Origin: Leptospira idonii
GTDB lineage: Bacteria; Spirochaetota; Leptospiria; Leptospirales; Leptospiraceae
NCBI RefSeq assembly: GCF_004770995.1
Contig: NZ_RQHW01000028.1
Span: forward strand, 201,486 to 265,485
Length of the DNA stretch: 64,000 bases
Direction: 5' to 3'
Position numbers and translations under genes: made by a program. Below the pieces are notes generated by a model. The model ran no database searches. It saw nothing but the letters and a program-made list of their open reading frames with translations, and was not told the DNA's origin. This document shows positions 9,474-17,880 of the stretch, piece after piece (within the stretch, counting starts at the first letter, position 1; each line of letters starts with the position of its first letter).

Positions 9474-10269
9474 CTTGCTTTTTGCTCTTCTTTTTAGGAA
9501 GATTTTTGGAAGGATCGGATTTCGATTTGGTTCCCGTAGATTTGGAAGATCTTCTATGATGGATTTGTTCGGGGATATTCTTAGAATCCAAATTCATCGT
9601 GGAAATCAAATGAGAAAGTTCCAACATCTCTTTTGTACCTAATAGATGCAAAAGTTCCAAAGCTTTTCCCATTCCCAGTTTCTTAAAAATCGCAAGAGAA
9701 TGATCTACCGAAAAAAACTTCAATATGACAGGAAGTTCTTCGATTCCTCTTACCTTGATGAACTTTTTACAATCGGCAACGCTCATTTCGTTTACTAATT
9801 GTAAGACGGGAGGAACTCCGCATTCTTGAACCAACCATAAAAAATCCTTCATGGAAATTTCTTTTAAGAGTGCGATCGATTTAGGAACTCCCAAGGTTTT
9901 GAGAATCTCCACGCTGGTTTCCTTTCCCAAAGCCTCCGCAAGAAGTCTAACATCCGCAGGCGGAATCGAACGGGTCACTGCCGCCAAATCTTCCATGGGC
10001 AAAGAATGGATGAAATAAACCAGGTCTTCGTCCGTATTCTCACGAATCATTTCCACAAGAATTCTCTCCGGGATTTGATTCACCAGTTCTACGACGGTAT
10101 TTTCACTTAATTTCTGAGTAAGAACGATGAGCCTTTCTTTCGGGACTTTCCCCGTCAGAGAAAGAAGTTTTTCATACCCTAAACTTTTCAGAATCTGAAA
10201 GGATTTTTTAGGGCCGAGTTTTTCTAGATATTGATAAACGCTCTGAATGGTAACCAGGACTTCTTTCAT
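9457..10269 (-). CDS. Repeat-rich helical protein of unknown function
   Basis: I do not recognise this 270-residue protein. It is built of about seven degenerate helical units with recurring Leu/Ile spacing and phrases such as KSLGYEKLLSL, KTLGVPKSIALL and KKLGMGKALELLHLLG. This suggests an alpha-solenoid like the helical N-domain of MgtE, but with no membrane part. The last 35 residues are very rich in Lys and Ser, which may bind nucleic acid or membrane. Its 3' end overlaps that of the kinase gene on the other strand. Confidence 0.75.
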   Translation of the reverse strand: MKEVLVTIQSVYQYLEKLGPKKSFQILKSLGYEKLLSLTGKVPKERLIVLTQKLSENTVVELVNQIPERILVEMIRENTDEDLVYFIHSLPMEDLAAVTRSIPPADVRLLAEALGKETSVEILKTLGVPKSIALLKEISMKDFLWLVQECGVPPVLQLVNEMSVADCKKFIKVRGIEELPVILKFFSVDHSLAIFKKLGMGKALELLHLLGTKEMLELSHLISTMNLDSKNIPEQIHHRRSSKSTGTKSKSDPSKNLPKKKSKKQVKKKY

Positions 10270-10327
10270 AAAAACCGAAACTGTGACACAAGTTTAAGGA
10301 AAGGGAAGGGAATTCCAGAGAAATTCC

Positions 10328-11563
10328 TTGCTTCTCTATGAATTTTTTAAAAATGGAAGGGTGAAGCGGTATTGTTTTCCCATCTCCATCCTGATTTTCC
10401 TCATCTTAGAGGGTTTACTGATTTTTGCCAAAATTTCGCCCTACGAAAACAAAATTTCTTCTCTGATCGGCATTTGGGAAGGGTTTGCGGAAATCAATCC
10501 TTATCTAGTCGATCCCGGTTTCGTTGTATTTAGGTCGGGAGGATATGACGGGCAATTTTTCTACTTTCTCGCAAAATCAATGTTTACCGACACTAATTGG
10601 GATTTGATTCTCGACTCTTATTTTTTTCGACTGCATAGGATCGGGATGTCATTCTTTTTAGGAATCTTATCCCATCTCTTCGGATTCGTAAATTACCCTT
10701 TTATCGCCATACTTACGCTAACTTTTCTCTTTTTGTTTTCCGTTTGGGCGCTTTACAGGCTTCTTCCTGAAGACAAAAAGATTCTGTCCTTATTCTATCT
10801 TTTTTCACCTTTTACCATGAATTCGAATCTCCTCTTAGTAGCGGACGGATTGTTCACATCCTTTCTAGTGATAGGAATTTATTTCCATTTCAGAAAAAAA
10901 CCGTCTTATTTGATTTCTGCATTCTTTCTTTTATTGGCAGTCTTTACGAGAGAACTCGGCGCAATTGCATTGATTTCCCTTGCGGCCTATCATATAACAA
11001 ATAAAAATTACAGACTTTCCCTTTACTTCCTCTTTCCTTTGGCCGCTTTCCTCTGTTTTCTGGCTTGGACAAGAACGATTTCTCCCAATCATTTGGGAAC
11101 CAATCCTTTAGGATTCACTGATATGGTGGATCTGCCTCTCTTCGGATTCGTAAAAAGTTTTTATGATGAAGGAGTGTTTCATCTTTCCGGGAAAGAGGCG
11201 GTAAAACTCATTCTTTTTCTACAATTTTTCGCCGTTTCTTTGTACTGCACCCATCTAACCTATAAGAAAGTTAGAAATTCTTCTTCTCTCGTTTCCCTTA
11301 TAAAAGATCAGGAATGGATTCTTATTCTTCCGATCCTCGCATCTTTAGGAGTGATCTTGTTTGCGGAACAAGGGTATTGGAGGTCCTTCGACAATCTTTC
11401 TCGTATGTTCACGATGATTTTACCTTTGTTCCTTCTGCTTCATTCCTTAAAACAAAACCTATTTTCCCGATTCTTTTTAGGATCAGGAATTCTATTATTT
11501 CTATTTTTAATCTTGAGAATCACATGGATCACCTCAGGAAAGGAGTATTATCTTTCCCCATGA
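10328..11563 (+). CDS. Polytopic membrane protein, GT-C glycosyltransferase-like
   Basis: This 411-residue protein has about ten predicted membrane helices and an early periplasmic acidic motif, GGYDGQFFYFLAKS (about residues 72-85). That motif recurs in membrane proteins that appear to be lipid-linked-sugar transferases of the GT-C type. FTRELGAIAL is another typical loop. The start is a TTG preceded by a purine-rich stretch, with GTG at 10361 as an alternative. The stop overlaps the mqnD start (ATGA), so the two are cotranscribed although their functions look unrelated. Confidence 0.75.
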   Translation: MLLYEFFKNGRVKRYCFPISILIFLILEGLLIFAKISPYENKISSLIGIWEGFAEINPYLVDPGFVVFRSGGYDGQFFYFLAKSMFTDTNWDLILDSYFFRLHRIGMSFFLGILSHLFGFVNYPFIAILTLTFLFLFSVWALYRLLPEDKKILSLFYLFSPFTMNSNLLLVADGLFTSFLVIGIYFHFRKKPSYLISAFFLLLAVFTRELGAIALISLAAYHITNKNYRLSLYFLFPLAAFLCFLAWTRTISPNHLGTNPLGFTDMVDLPLFGFVKSFYDEGVFHLSGKEAVKLILFLQFFAVSLYCTHLTYKKVRNSSSLVSLIKDQEWILILPILASLGVILFAEQGYWRSFDNLSRMFTMILPLFLLLHSLKQNLFSRFFLGSGILLFLFLILRITWITSGKEYYLSP

Positions 11564-12396
11564 TTTCTATCGCTTATTCCCCATGTCCTAACGATACATT
11601 CCTATTCTATCATTTGATTCGAGCCAACGAAGACAAAACTCATCCTGTCACCGAAGAACTCTGGGACGTAGAGAACCTAAACGAGTTCGCCAAACTAGGA
11701 AAATATCCTGTCACCAAACTTTCCTTTGCCGCTTATTTTTCCGTATTGGAAAAATACATTCTACTCGAAACAGGCTCCGCTTTAGGAAGAGGCTGCGGCC
11801 CTTTAGTCGTCAGAAAGAAAGGAAACAAAACGGAGTTAAAACAAAACTCCGACATTCTAGTTCCCGGACAACTTACCACTGCCAACCTCCTTTTGTCCTT
11901 ATACACAAACGGCACTCAAAAATCACATCCTCTTCGTTACGATAAAATCATCCCCAGCCTTCTCAATGGAGATGCAGATTTAGGAGTGATCATTCACGAA
12001 GAACGATTTACTTATGAAGAGAGGGGACTGGAAAAAGTAGTCGATTTGGGGGAATGGTGGGAAGAAGTCACAAAACTTCCGATCCCTTTAGGAGCGATCG
12101 CCATAAGAAGAGACATTCCCAGAGAAGACTCAATTTATTTCCAAAATCAGTTGAGAAAAAGTTTGGATCTGGCTTATACGGAACCTAAAGAAATGTTCGA
12201 TTATATCAGAGAGAATTCACAAAACAAAGAAGACTCAGTAATTCGATCTCATATCGACCTTTATGTAAATGATTTCACGAAGAATTTGGGGGAGGAAGGA
12301 CATAAAGCGATTCATTTACTTTATGAAAAAGCGATCCAGGCGGGATTTCTCCCACCTAACAAAATGAATCTGCCGTTGTTTTTAGGAGAAAGATAA
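11560..12396 (+). CDS. mqnD: 1,4-dihydroxy-6-naphthoate synthase of the futalosine pathway
   Basis: The product (278 residues) begins MISIAYSPCPNDTFLFY, the characteristic opening of MqnD, followed by VTKLSFAAYFSV and the ALGRGCGPLVV loop. MqnD converts cyclic dehypoxanthine futalosine to 1,4-dihydroxy-6-naphthoate in the menaquinone pathway used by Leptospira. The start at 11560 is chosen over an in-frame upstream start because it makes a 4-bp ATGA overlap with the preceding gene and matches the family N-terminus. Other mqn genes are not in the window. Confidence 0.93.
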   Translation: MISIAYSPCPNDTFLFYHLIRANEDKTHPVTEELWDVENLNEFAKLGKYPVTKLSFAAYFSVLEKYILLETGSALGRGCGPLVVRKKGNKTELKQNSDILVPGQLTTANLLLSLYTNGTQKSHPLRYDKIIPSLLNGDADLGVIIHEERFTYEERGLEKVVDLGEWWEEVTKLPIPLGAIAIRRDIPREDSIYFQNQLRKSLDLAYTEPKEMFDYIRENSQNKEDSVIRSHIDLYVNDFTKNLGEEGHKAIHLLYEKAIQAGFLPPNKMNLPLFLGER

Positions 12397-14895
12397 CAAA
12401 CAAAGAATGGCTGCCTTGTCTCTTTTACAAGGTTCCAATGCTTTTGCCACCAACATCCCCGGTTTGATTCTGTTCGGATCCGCTTTGATCGCATGTCCGG
12501 AAGATAAGCCGGAAACAAGAAGGTCTCCCGGAACGATTCCTCCCTGCGTTGCGTCTACGTGAATCTTTGCAATTCCCATAAAAGCGACCAAAACATATTC
12601 CAACCCTTTGTATTCCTTTCCGAAGATCAAACTGGAACTTCCCACACAAACCCCGATGATATTAGTGGAGTAGGGGTGTTTGGAACGGGAAACCACGAAA
12701 GATTCATCGCTTGCCACAAGTAAATCACCCGGAGTGACTACATCCTTTCCATCCAATCGATAGAAACGAGCCACACATTCTTCCTGCCCGTCTTTGGAGA
12801 GGCGGACATTTCCGTCAAAAAGAGAATCACCTAATGCGTGTATTGCTTTGCCGGATCCGAACCATTCTTTTTCGGAAATTCCTTTTCCGTTGGCGAAAAC
12901 CGCATAACCGGATTGAGATACAAACTGTCCGCCGGGAGAGGAAGCACCTACGCCTAGAACTCCTGCATTTTGGTTTTGATCTTTCCCTTTGGAAAGACCC
13001 AAAATTCCGATTTTCTCCGAAAATCCGAATACGCCCTGTCCTCCGGAAACTCCCACCACCGCAGATCCTTCGGCAGTGTTTTTTCCATAAATGATGGAAT
13101 CGTTTTCTGGCGGAGGGACCATCGCTTTTGCGAAAGAACTTGTTTCTCCCGTGATACGAAGAAGTCCCTTATGAGAATTAAAATCGTGTTCTTTTTCCGC
13201 ATAATTATGAGTATGCGGCCTCGGGTCTCTGCTGTCGGAAAGTCTAGGATCGTCCGCCAACACGACTCTACCAGGAACGTTTTCTCCTAATTTGGAAAGA
13301 AGTACAATCCCTTGTTTTTCAAAATCAGCGGATTGAAGTCTTTTGTCGTTTCCTTGAACAACAACTCCTTCCTTATTTTCTCCGGAATGAGCCAATTGAA
13401 CGATTCCATACTGCTCTGTATTTGCCTTACGAAGTCTTTTATCATTTCCTTGAACTACAGTCTCTGCATCTTCTCCGCCGTTCATCGCCAGTTTGACGAT
13501 CCCTTTGGAAGTGGTCGTAGCATCCTTGAGTCTAGGATCGTCTCCTGTAACCACTTTATCATGCGCCGTTTCTCCCGATTCGGCGAGCTGCACGAGACCT
13601 ACGGATTTTTTCGTAGCAACTTTCAATCGAGCATCATTTCCTTGAACGACAACACCTGGACGAGTTTCCCCATCTAACGCAAGCTCTACGATTCCAAGAT
13701 GCTCCGTGGAAGCGGTTCTCAATCTTTCATCATCGGATTGAACCACAAGGCCAGGTCTCGCCTCTCCTGATCTGGCAAGACGTACCAAACCGTGAGTGAT
13801 CTCTGTTGCGATCTTCAAACGTTTGTCGTTTCCTTGAACTACAACTCCCGCCTTTTCCTCTCCGTCGGAGGCAAGTTCTACGATACCTCTATATTCGGTG
13901 GTGGCATCTCGAAGTCTTCTGTCATTCGACTGAACAACGACTCCTTCTTTCACTTCTCCATCGACAGCAAGACGAATGATCCCCGATCTTAAAACGGAAG
14001 CGTAGGGAAGGGGTTCTCTGGCTGGCCCGCCGTAGTCTTTTTTATCTGGACTGGAGTAAAGCTCCACTTCGATGACTTCGGTTATATATTCTTTTTTGTT
14101 TTGGATCTTTTCCTGTAAAAAAACAAGTTTCAAAAACCTTAAATTGACGGGAGAGAATCTCCATTTGTACCAAGTTCCCGGTTCAGACAAAAAAGAATTT
14201 TCTTCGTGTAACTGATGCCAAGTGAGATCATCTTCACTGTAATAGGCGATAAACCTTTCCGGAAAATTCGTAACTGCATCGTTTTTGGTCAGCATTCGGA
14301 TCTCTTCCACCCGATTCACAGTTCCCAAATCGAAAATTAAATATTCATCTTCCGGTTCTTCCTTCTTTTTGGAAGACCAACCGTAGTCAGGTCTGGTATC
14401 GATTAAATTTTCCTTAACCCACAACCGATCCAATTCGGAGCTGGCCTGGATGGAAGAAATTCCGGTCACAAGAATTTTCAAATTCCCGAAACTGATTCGA
14501 TTTTTCCCGTTATTCGCTTTGCGCGCGATTTTTGAAACGAACTTCACATAACGAGCGCTTGTAAGAGAGAACAACCATTTTGCGGACGTTTTGAACGATT
14601 TACGAAAAGCAGATTCTTGTAGGATAGGTTCCCAGTATTTTCCGTCATGAGAAAGTTCGAATCGAAATGAATCGGGAAAGTAATCCAATCCGTCCGTTCC
14701 CGGCAAAAGTTCGATTCCATTGAAATAAATCGTTTCGTTGAATTCGAAAATAATGGAAGAAAGACCGGCTTGGTCTTTTTCTTCGAAAAATGAAATAAAT
14801 TCGTCGTTTTTGAGCTCAAAACGTCCGGTAGTTTTTACAGAACGAATCGGCAGCGAGTAGGGGTGACTGACTCGGATCAGGGTGTCTTTTATCAT
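12382..14895 (-). CDS. Discoidin-domain and tail-fibre-like repeat protein
   Basis: This protein of about 837 residues has no clear signal peptide. It starts with two F5/8 type C (discoidin-like) beta-sandwich domains (PDSFRFELSHDGKYWEPI; PERFIAYYSEDDLTWHQL). Eight 32-residue repeats of the form GIVxLAxxGExxxGVVVQGN follow, then an HTHNYAEKEHDFNSH segment like the His-rich metal sites of phage tail fibres, and a glycine-rich C-terminal part with VTPGDLLVAS. The start at 14895 avoids a 44-bp overlap with rep. It is probably cotranscribed with rep (49-bp gap). A surface-binding or phage-derived fibre role is inference. Confidence 0.85.
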   Translation of the reverse strand: MIKDTLIRVSHPYSLPIRSVKTTGRFELKNDEFISFFEEKDQAGLSSIIFEFNETIYFNGIELLPGTDGLDYFPDSFRFELSHDGKYWEPILQESAFRKSFKTSAKWLFSLTSARYVKFVSKIARKANNGKNRISFGNLKILVTGISSIQASSELDRLWVKENLIDTRPDYGWSSKKKEEPEDEYLIFDLGTVNRVEEIRMLTKNDAVTNFPERFIAYYSEDDLTWHQLHEENSFLSEPGTWYKWRFSPVNLRFLKLVFLQEKIQNKKEYITEVIEVELYSSPDKKDYGGPAREPLPYASVLRSGIIRLAVDGEVKEGVVVQSNDRRLRDATTEYRGIVELASDGEEKAGVVVQGNDKRLKIATEITHGLVRLARSGEARPGLVVQSDDERLRTASTEHLGIVELALDGETRPGVVVQGNDARLKVATKKSVGLVQLAESGETAHDKVVTGDDPRLKDATTTSKGIVKLAMNGGEDAETVVQGNDKRLRKANTEQYGIVQLAHSGENKEGVVVQGNDKRLQSADFEKQGIVLLSKLGENVPGRVVLADDPRLSDSRDPRPHTHNYAEKEHDFNSHKGLLRITGETSSFAKAMVPPPENDSIIYGKNTAEGSAVVGVSGGQGVFGFSEKIGILGLSKGKDQNQNAGVLGVGASSPGGQFVSQSGYAVFANGKGISEKEWFGSGKAIHALGDSLFDGNVRLSKDGQEECVARFYRLDGKDVVTPGDLLVASDESFVVSRSKHPYSTNIIGVCVGSSSLIFGKEYKGLEYVLVAFMGIAKIHVDATQGGIVPGDLLVSGLSSGHAIKADPNRIKPGMLVAKALEPCKRDKAAILCLLSFS
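13216..13983 (-). repeat. Eight tandem 96-bp coding repeats
   Basis: Eight in-register units of exactly 32 codons follow each other without spacers inside the discoidin/fibre gene. Conserved positions are G-[IL]-[IV]-x-L-A at the start, G-E near residue 9, and V-V-x-[GS]-[ND]-D-x-R-L at 16-24. The DNA has diverged between units, so the array is old rather than recently expanded. Repeats of this type form the trimeric shafts of phage tail fibres. Confidence 0.92.
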
Positions 14896-14944
14896 GATAT
14901 TTATGCTTTTGTTCCTTCCAAAAATTACTGTTTTTCGCCAACGT

Positions 14945-15862
14945 CTATCGAATTTCAGAAAGGCGAGAAGGCTCTTCTTTCTCTTCAAATAGGATGAGTA
15001 GGGCTGGTTTTGTTTTTTCCGTGAAATATTTTTGAATGATTTGTTTGGAAAAACCTGTAGTTTTCGACTCTACAACCAAAACCTTGCCATCGATTTTGAT
15101 TTTTGTTTTTTCCAATTCCTTCCAAGTAGAATGAGAAAGTTGTTGGCTGGCCCATTCTAAAAATCCCAACCAAGAAGCAGGATGGGGGAGGGAAGGATCG
15201 ACAGGAGAATCCTGCTTAAAACTAGGCACATCTGCTTGTCGTTCCGAAATTGTTTTTTTACAGATCCCTCTTAGAAACCCAAAGTCATTTTCCATACGAA
15301 GGCTTTGTGCGTATGAGTAGGCTTGAAATGCCACTTCAGTACCAAACAAATCGATCAGTTCTTCCAAATGTCCTATTTTCTTTTCTTTTTCTTTTTTCTC
15401 AGAACCCTCGGGTTTCTCATATTGGTTTGTATTAGAAATAGTTATATTAATATGGTTTGGGGGTATTTCTCCACCCCCCTTTGTTCCGGATTCCTCCCCC
15501 TCAGAGGGGTCTGATTTTGCCTCCCTGTGAGATACGGATTTATCCCCCAGAGGGGTAATTTTGGAACCCTCATAGTGGAAGGAAAAGTGGTACCTGGTGG
15601 AAGTTCTGCCACTCCCTGGCACATGAAAGAGTAGCCCTGCTTCTGTGAGTTCTTTTTTTGCTTGTACGATTGATTTTTTGGTCTTAAATCCTGTGAGTCG
15701 CATTAAAGTTTCCGTGTTGGGCCAAACGGGTTTGAAGCTATAGTCACTGAACTTCAAAAGAACAGGGTACAGAGTTTTAGCGGCGCTAGATAGATTGGCC
15801 CAGACTCCAGAATCTATGATATCTGTCATCAGGCGAATATAAGGATGACGAAAGTCACTCAT
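14945..15862 (-). CDS. rep: Replication initiator with N-terminal winged helix and DnaA-domain-I-like C-terminus
   Basis: This 305-residue protein has a winged-helix DNA-binding region at about residues 10-95 (TETLMRLTGFKTKKSIVQAK is the helix-turn-helix). A charged low-complexity linker follows (about 110-165). The C-terminal segment WLGFLEWASQQLSHSTWKEL...KIKIDGKVLVVES reads like the N-terminal protein-interaction domain of DnaA. It lies downstream of parA-parB on the same strand and has a good ribosome-binding site (GGAGAG). The combination points to the initiator of this replicon. The DnaA-like assignment is by eye only. Confidence 0.78.
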   Translation of the reverse strand: MSDFRHPYIRLMTDIIDSGVWANLSSAAKTLYPVLLKFSDYSFKPVWPNTETLMRLTGFKTKKSIVQAKKELTEAGLLFHVPGSGRTSTRYHFSFHYEGSKITPLGDKSVSHREAKSDPSEGEESGTKGGGEIPPNHINITISNTNQYEKPEGSEKKEKEKKIGHLEELIDLFGTEVAFQAYSYAQSLRMENDFGFLRGICKKTISERQADVPSFKQDSPVDPSLPHPASWLGFLEWASQQLSHSTWKELEKTKIKIDGKVLVVESKTTGFSKQIIQKYFTEKTKPALLILFEEKEEPSRLSEIR

Positions 15863-15923
15863 TCCACTCTCCGTTACGTACTTGCAAAAATGAAACTAAT
15901 TTTAAGCAAAAATAACGAAGGAG

Positions 15924-15955
15924 TTGACATTATTTGACATAATGTTAATTATGTC
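15924..15955. promoter_or_regulatory. TTGACAT direct repeats and 20-bp palindrome upstream of rep
   Basis: TTGACATTATT (15924) and TTGACATAATG (15934) are direct repeats exactly 10 bp apart. The second is part of GACATAATGTTAATTATGTC (15936-15955), a perfect 8-bp inverted repeat with a 4-bp spacer. A fourth copy (TGACATAATA, minus strand) lies at 16101-16110. The palindrome overlaps a possible minus-strand promoter for rep (TTGTTG, 16 bp, CATTAT). An autoregulatory operator or origin iterons are both possible. Confidence 0.6.
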
Positions 15956-15974
15956 TCATCCAACAACATTCCTT

Positions 15975-16014
15975 CGGGAAAACCCGACCCCCTGGTATCC
16001 AGGGGATTTTTTTT
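15975..16014 (+). terminator. Double hairpin with T-run, plus-strand terminator opposite the rep leader
   Basis: The hairpin CGGG-AAAA-CCCG (15975-15986) is followed by a strong 7-bp stem CCCCTGG-TAT-CCAGGGG (15989-16005) and eight T residues (16007-16014). This is a textbook intrinsic terminator on the plus strand, yet both neighbouring genes (parB and rep) are on the minus strand. A short plus-strand RNA that ends here would be antisense to the rep leader. No strong promoter for it was found, although TTGACA sequences lie at 15924 and 15934. Confidence 0.72.
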
Positions 16015-16044
16015 CTTTCTAAAAGAAAATGGGTATAACTTCCC

Positions 16045-16080
16045 CTATGTCCCCTTATGTATATAAGGTAGGGAACATAG
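16045..16080. repeat. Imperfect inverted repeat in the parB-rep intergenic region
   Basis: CTATGT (16045-16050) pairs with ACATAG (16075-16080), and inside it CCTTAT (16053-16058) pairs with ATAAGG (16063-16068). The element lies in the AT-rich part of the 346-bp control region and could be part of an origin or a folded leader RNA. Confidence 0.45.
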
Positions 16081-16168
16081 TACTTAAATTTCGTTTACTA
16101 TATTATGTCACATTGTCAAAGAAATCGAAGCTTTGTCAAGTTTGTACCCGTATTTTTCCCGGGAACTT

Positions 16169-16206
16169 AAAAAAAATATTCCTAAGTACTTGACTGCCAA
16201 GTACTT
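16169..16206 (-). terminator. Intrinsic terminator of the parA-parB transcript
   Basis: Read on the minus strand, AAGTACTTG and CAAGTACTT form a perfect 9-bp stem with a 5-nt loop (16184-16206), and eight T residues follow about 7 nt later (A-run at 16169-16176 on the plus strand). It begins within a few bases of the parB stop. It separates parAB transcription from rep. Confidence 0.75.
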
Positions 16207-16208
16207 GT

Positions 16209-17036
16209 TTAGGATGTGGTCGAATCTCCGAATTTTTTAGAGAGTTCTTTGCGGATGTATTTTAGAATCTCTCCCAGTAAAATTTCGTCTTCCGAGTGGA
16301 TGGTAATCGTATTTCCGGATCGTTTCAGTTTGTAATGTCCGACACTTCTTGCTAAAGAAAGAGAAGGGGAATCTGATTTGCTGCTTTTGTTGAAATCTTT
16401 TGCATCTCGAACCGTTTTGAGTTGGCCTTTGCTGTAGAGCTCTAAAAAATCTGCCAAGCTTCCTTTTTTGGAGGCTTGCGCTGCTTGAACGAGAAGATTT
16501 TTATTCTGAATGTCCAAGGATCTGCATTTTGCCAAATCCGCTTTTTCCATATTCGCAATGGAAAGAACCTCTGACATGTAACTTCTACTTTTCCCGAAAA
16601 GATCTCCTAGGTCAGCATCCGTATAGTTGTGAGTATTTTTTAAGAATAAAAGGGCGTCCACTTCCTCGTAAGGGGAGAGATTCTCTCTCTGTAGGTTTTC
16701 AATGACCGCTAGCTTATAGATTTCTTTTTGAGGGCGGTCTAAAATTTTACATTCGATTTCGTGCCAGCCCAAGGATTTTGCGGCATGGAATCGTCTTTCT
16801 CCTGCGATGATTTTGTATGAATCTTCCCCTTTTCCTTTTGCGACAACGATCGGTTGCAAAAGCCCGTCCGTTTTGAGAGAAGCGGCAAGTTCCTCGATTC
16901 CTTTTTTTCTTTCTTGTCTTGGCTGGTATTCGGAAGGTTCGATCTTTTCAATCTTGATTGTACGGATGGTTCCGTCCAAATTTTCAGATTGGTAGATGTC
17001 GGCGAGGGTTCCTAATCGTTTACTTTTTGAGCTCAC
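16209..17036 (-). CDS. parB: ParB-type partition protein
   Basis: This 275-residue protein has the ParB/Spo0J N-terminal domain: QPRQERKKGIEELAASLK, the CTP-binding-type motif GERRFHAAK, and box II ENLQRENLSPYEEV. A helix-turn-helix follows (DADLGDLFGKSRSYMSEVLS), then a C-terminal dimerisation region. It should bind a centromere site and work with ParA to segregate the replicon. It overlaps parA by 17 bp. No chromosomal-type parS (TGTTTCACGTGAAACA) was seen, so a replicon-specific site is expected, perhaps the inverted repeats upstream of parA. Confidence 0.93.
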   Translation of the reverse strand: MSSKSKRLGTLADIYQSENLDGTIRTIKIEKIEPSEYQPRQERKKGIEELAASLKTDGLLQPIVVAKGKGEDSYKIIAGERRFHAAKSLGWHEIECKILDRPQKEIYKLAVIENLQRENLSPYEEVDALLFLKNTHNYTDADLGDLFGKSRSYMSEVLSIANMEKADLAKCRSLDIQNKNLLVQAAQASKKGSLADFLELYSKGQLKTVRDAKDFNKSSKSDSPSLSLARSVGHYKLKRSGNTITIHSEDEILLGEILKYIRKELSKKFGDSTTS

Positions 17037-17772
17037 GTAAAACCTCCTCTAAAAAACCTTCGTACTCTTGAGACTGACGGGAACTTCTGTTGTAGTCAAA
17101 AACGGATTTTTTTGCCAAGTGGCTCTCTCCGATGGCTACCCCGTCTGAAATCGTGTGATCAAAAATACGGAAATATTTTCCCAAGACAGGCAGGATGGTT
17201 TTTGTCAAAAGAGTCTGAGGTTTTAGTTGAGTGATCAGAGCTCCTAAAATTTCCAGTTCGGGATTGATTCTTTTTTTGATGGAAGAGATGGTTTGCTGTA
17301 AGCCCATGATCCCGTCCATGGAAAATTTTTCTGCCTGTAGAGGGATGAGAACGAAATTGGAAGCGACCAAGCTGTTGACCGTAAAGATTGAAAGAGAAGG
17401 GGGGCAGTCGATGATTGCGAAATCGAAATTATCTAATCCTGCCATTGCGTCTCTTAAGATGTAGGGAGCTTCCACTGAATTTACGGAAACCGTTTCCATT
17501 TCCGCCAAACGCAGGCTAGATGGGGCGATCCACAAATGTTCGTTATATGCAGGGAGAATGATATCTTTCATTTTCGCTGCACTTTGAAATAGATGAGAAA
17601 GATCTTTTTCTATGGTCTCAGGATTGATGAAAATACCTGTAGAGTTTGCCTGAGGATCCATATCGATCAGAAGGGTTTTGAAATTTCTTCTCGCAAGTCC
17701 CATTGCTAGATTCAAAGATGTTGTGGTTTTACCTTCTCCTCCCTTTTGGTTTGCGACTGCAATCGTAATCAT
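17020..17772 (-). CDS. parA: ParA-type partition ATPase
   Basis: This 250-residue protein has a deviant Walker A motif at residues 10-17, KGGEGKTT, where most relatives have KGGVGKTT. Switch regions include DMDPQANSTG and the Walker B-like FAIIDCPPSL. The short N-terminus places it with small type Ib-like or chromosomal ParA proteins without a separate DNA-binding domain. It is first in a parA-parB operon and should move the ParB-bound replicon over the nucleoid. Confidence 0.95.
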   Translation of the reverse strand: MITIAVANQKGGEGKTTTSLNLAMGLARRNFKTLLIDMDPQANSTGIFINPETIEKDLSHLFQSAAKMKDIILPAYNEHLWIAPSSLRLAEMETVSVNSVEAPYILRDAMAGLDNFDFAIIDCPPSLSIFTVNSLVASNFVLIPLQAEKFSMDGIMGLQQTISSIKKRINPELEILGALITQLKPQTLLTKTILPVLGKYFRIFDHTISDGVAIGESHLAKKSVFDYNRSSRQSQEYEGFLEEVLRELKK

Positions 17773-17880
17773 TTTCTATTCTTTTCCTTCTGTTTTGGTA
17801 TTGTTTCTTCAGAAAAACATGGGATCAATTGAATTTTAAAATTTCCCTAAAAAAAGAAAAATTCATCTCCCAAGAACCAT

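Noticed and set aside
13312..13992. Plus-strand open frames of 121 and 66 codons
   Set aside because: They are shadows of the eight 96-bp repeats of the minus-strand fibre-like gene; they share its periodicity and have no start signals.
12382..15862. An integrated prophage around rep
   Set aside because: Only the fibre-like gene looks phage-like; no integrase, capsid, terminase or lysis genes are nearby.
16184..16207. AAGTACTTG direct repeat as an origin iteron
   Set aside because: The two copies form a 9-bp stem followed by a T-run on the minus strand, so a parAB terminator explains them better.
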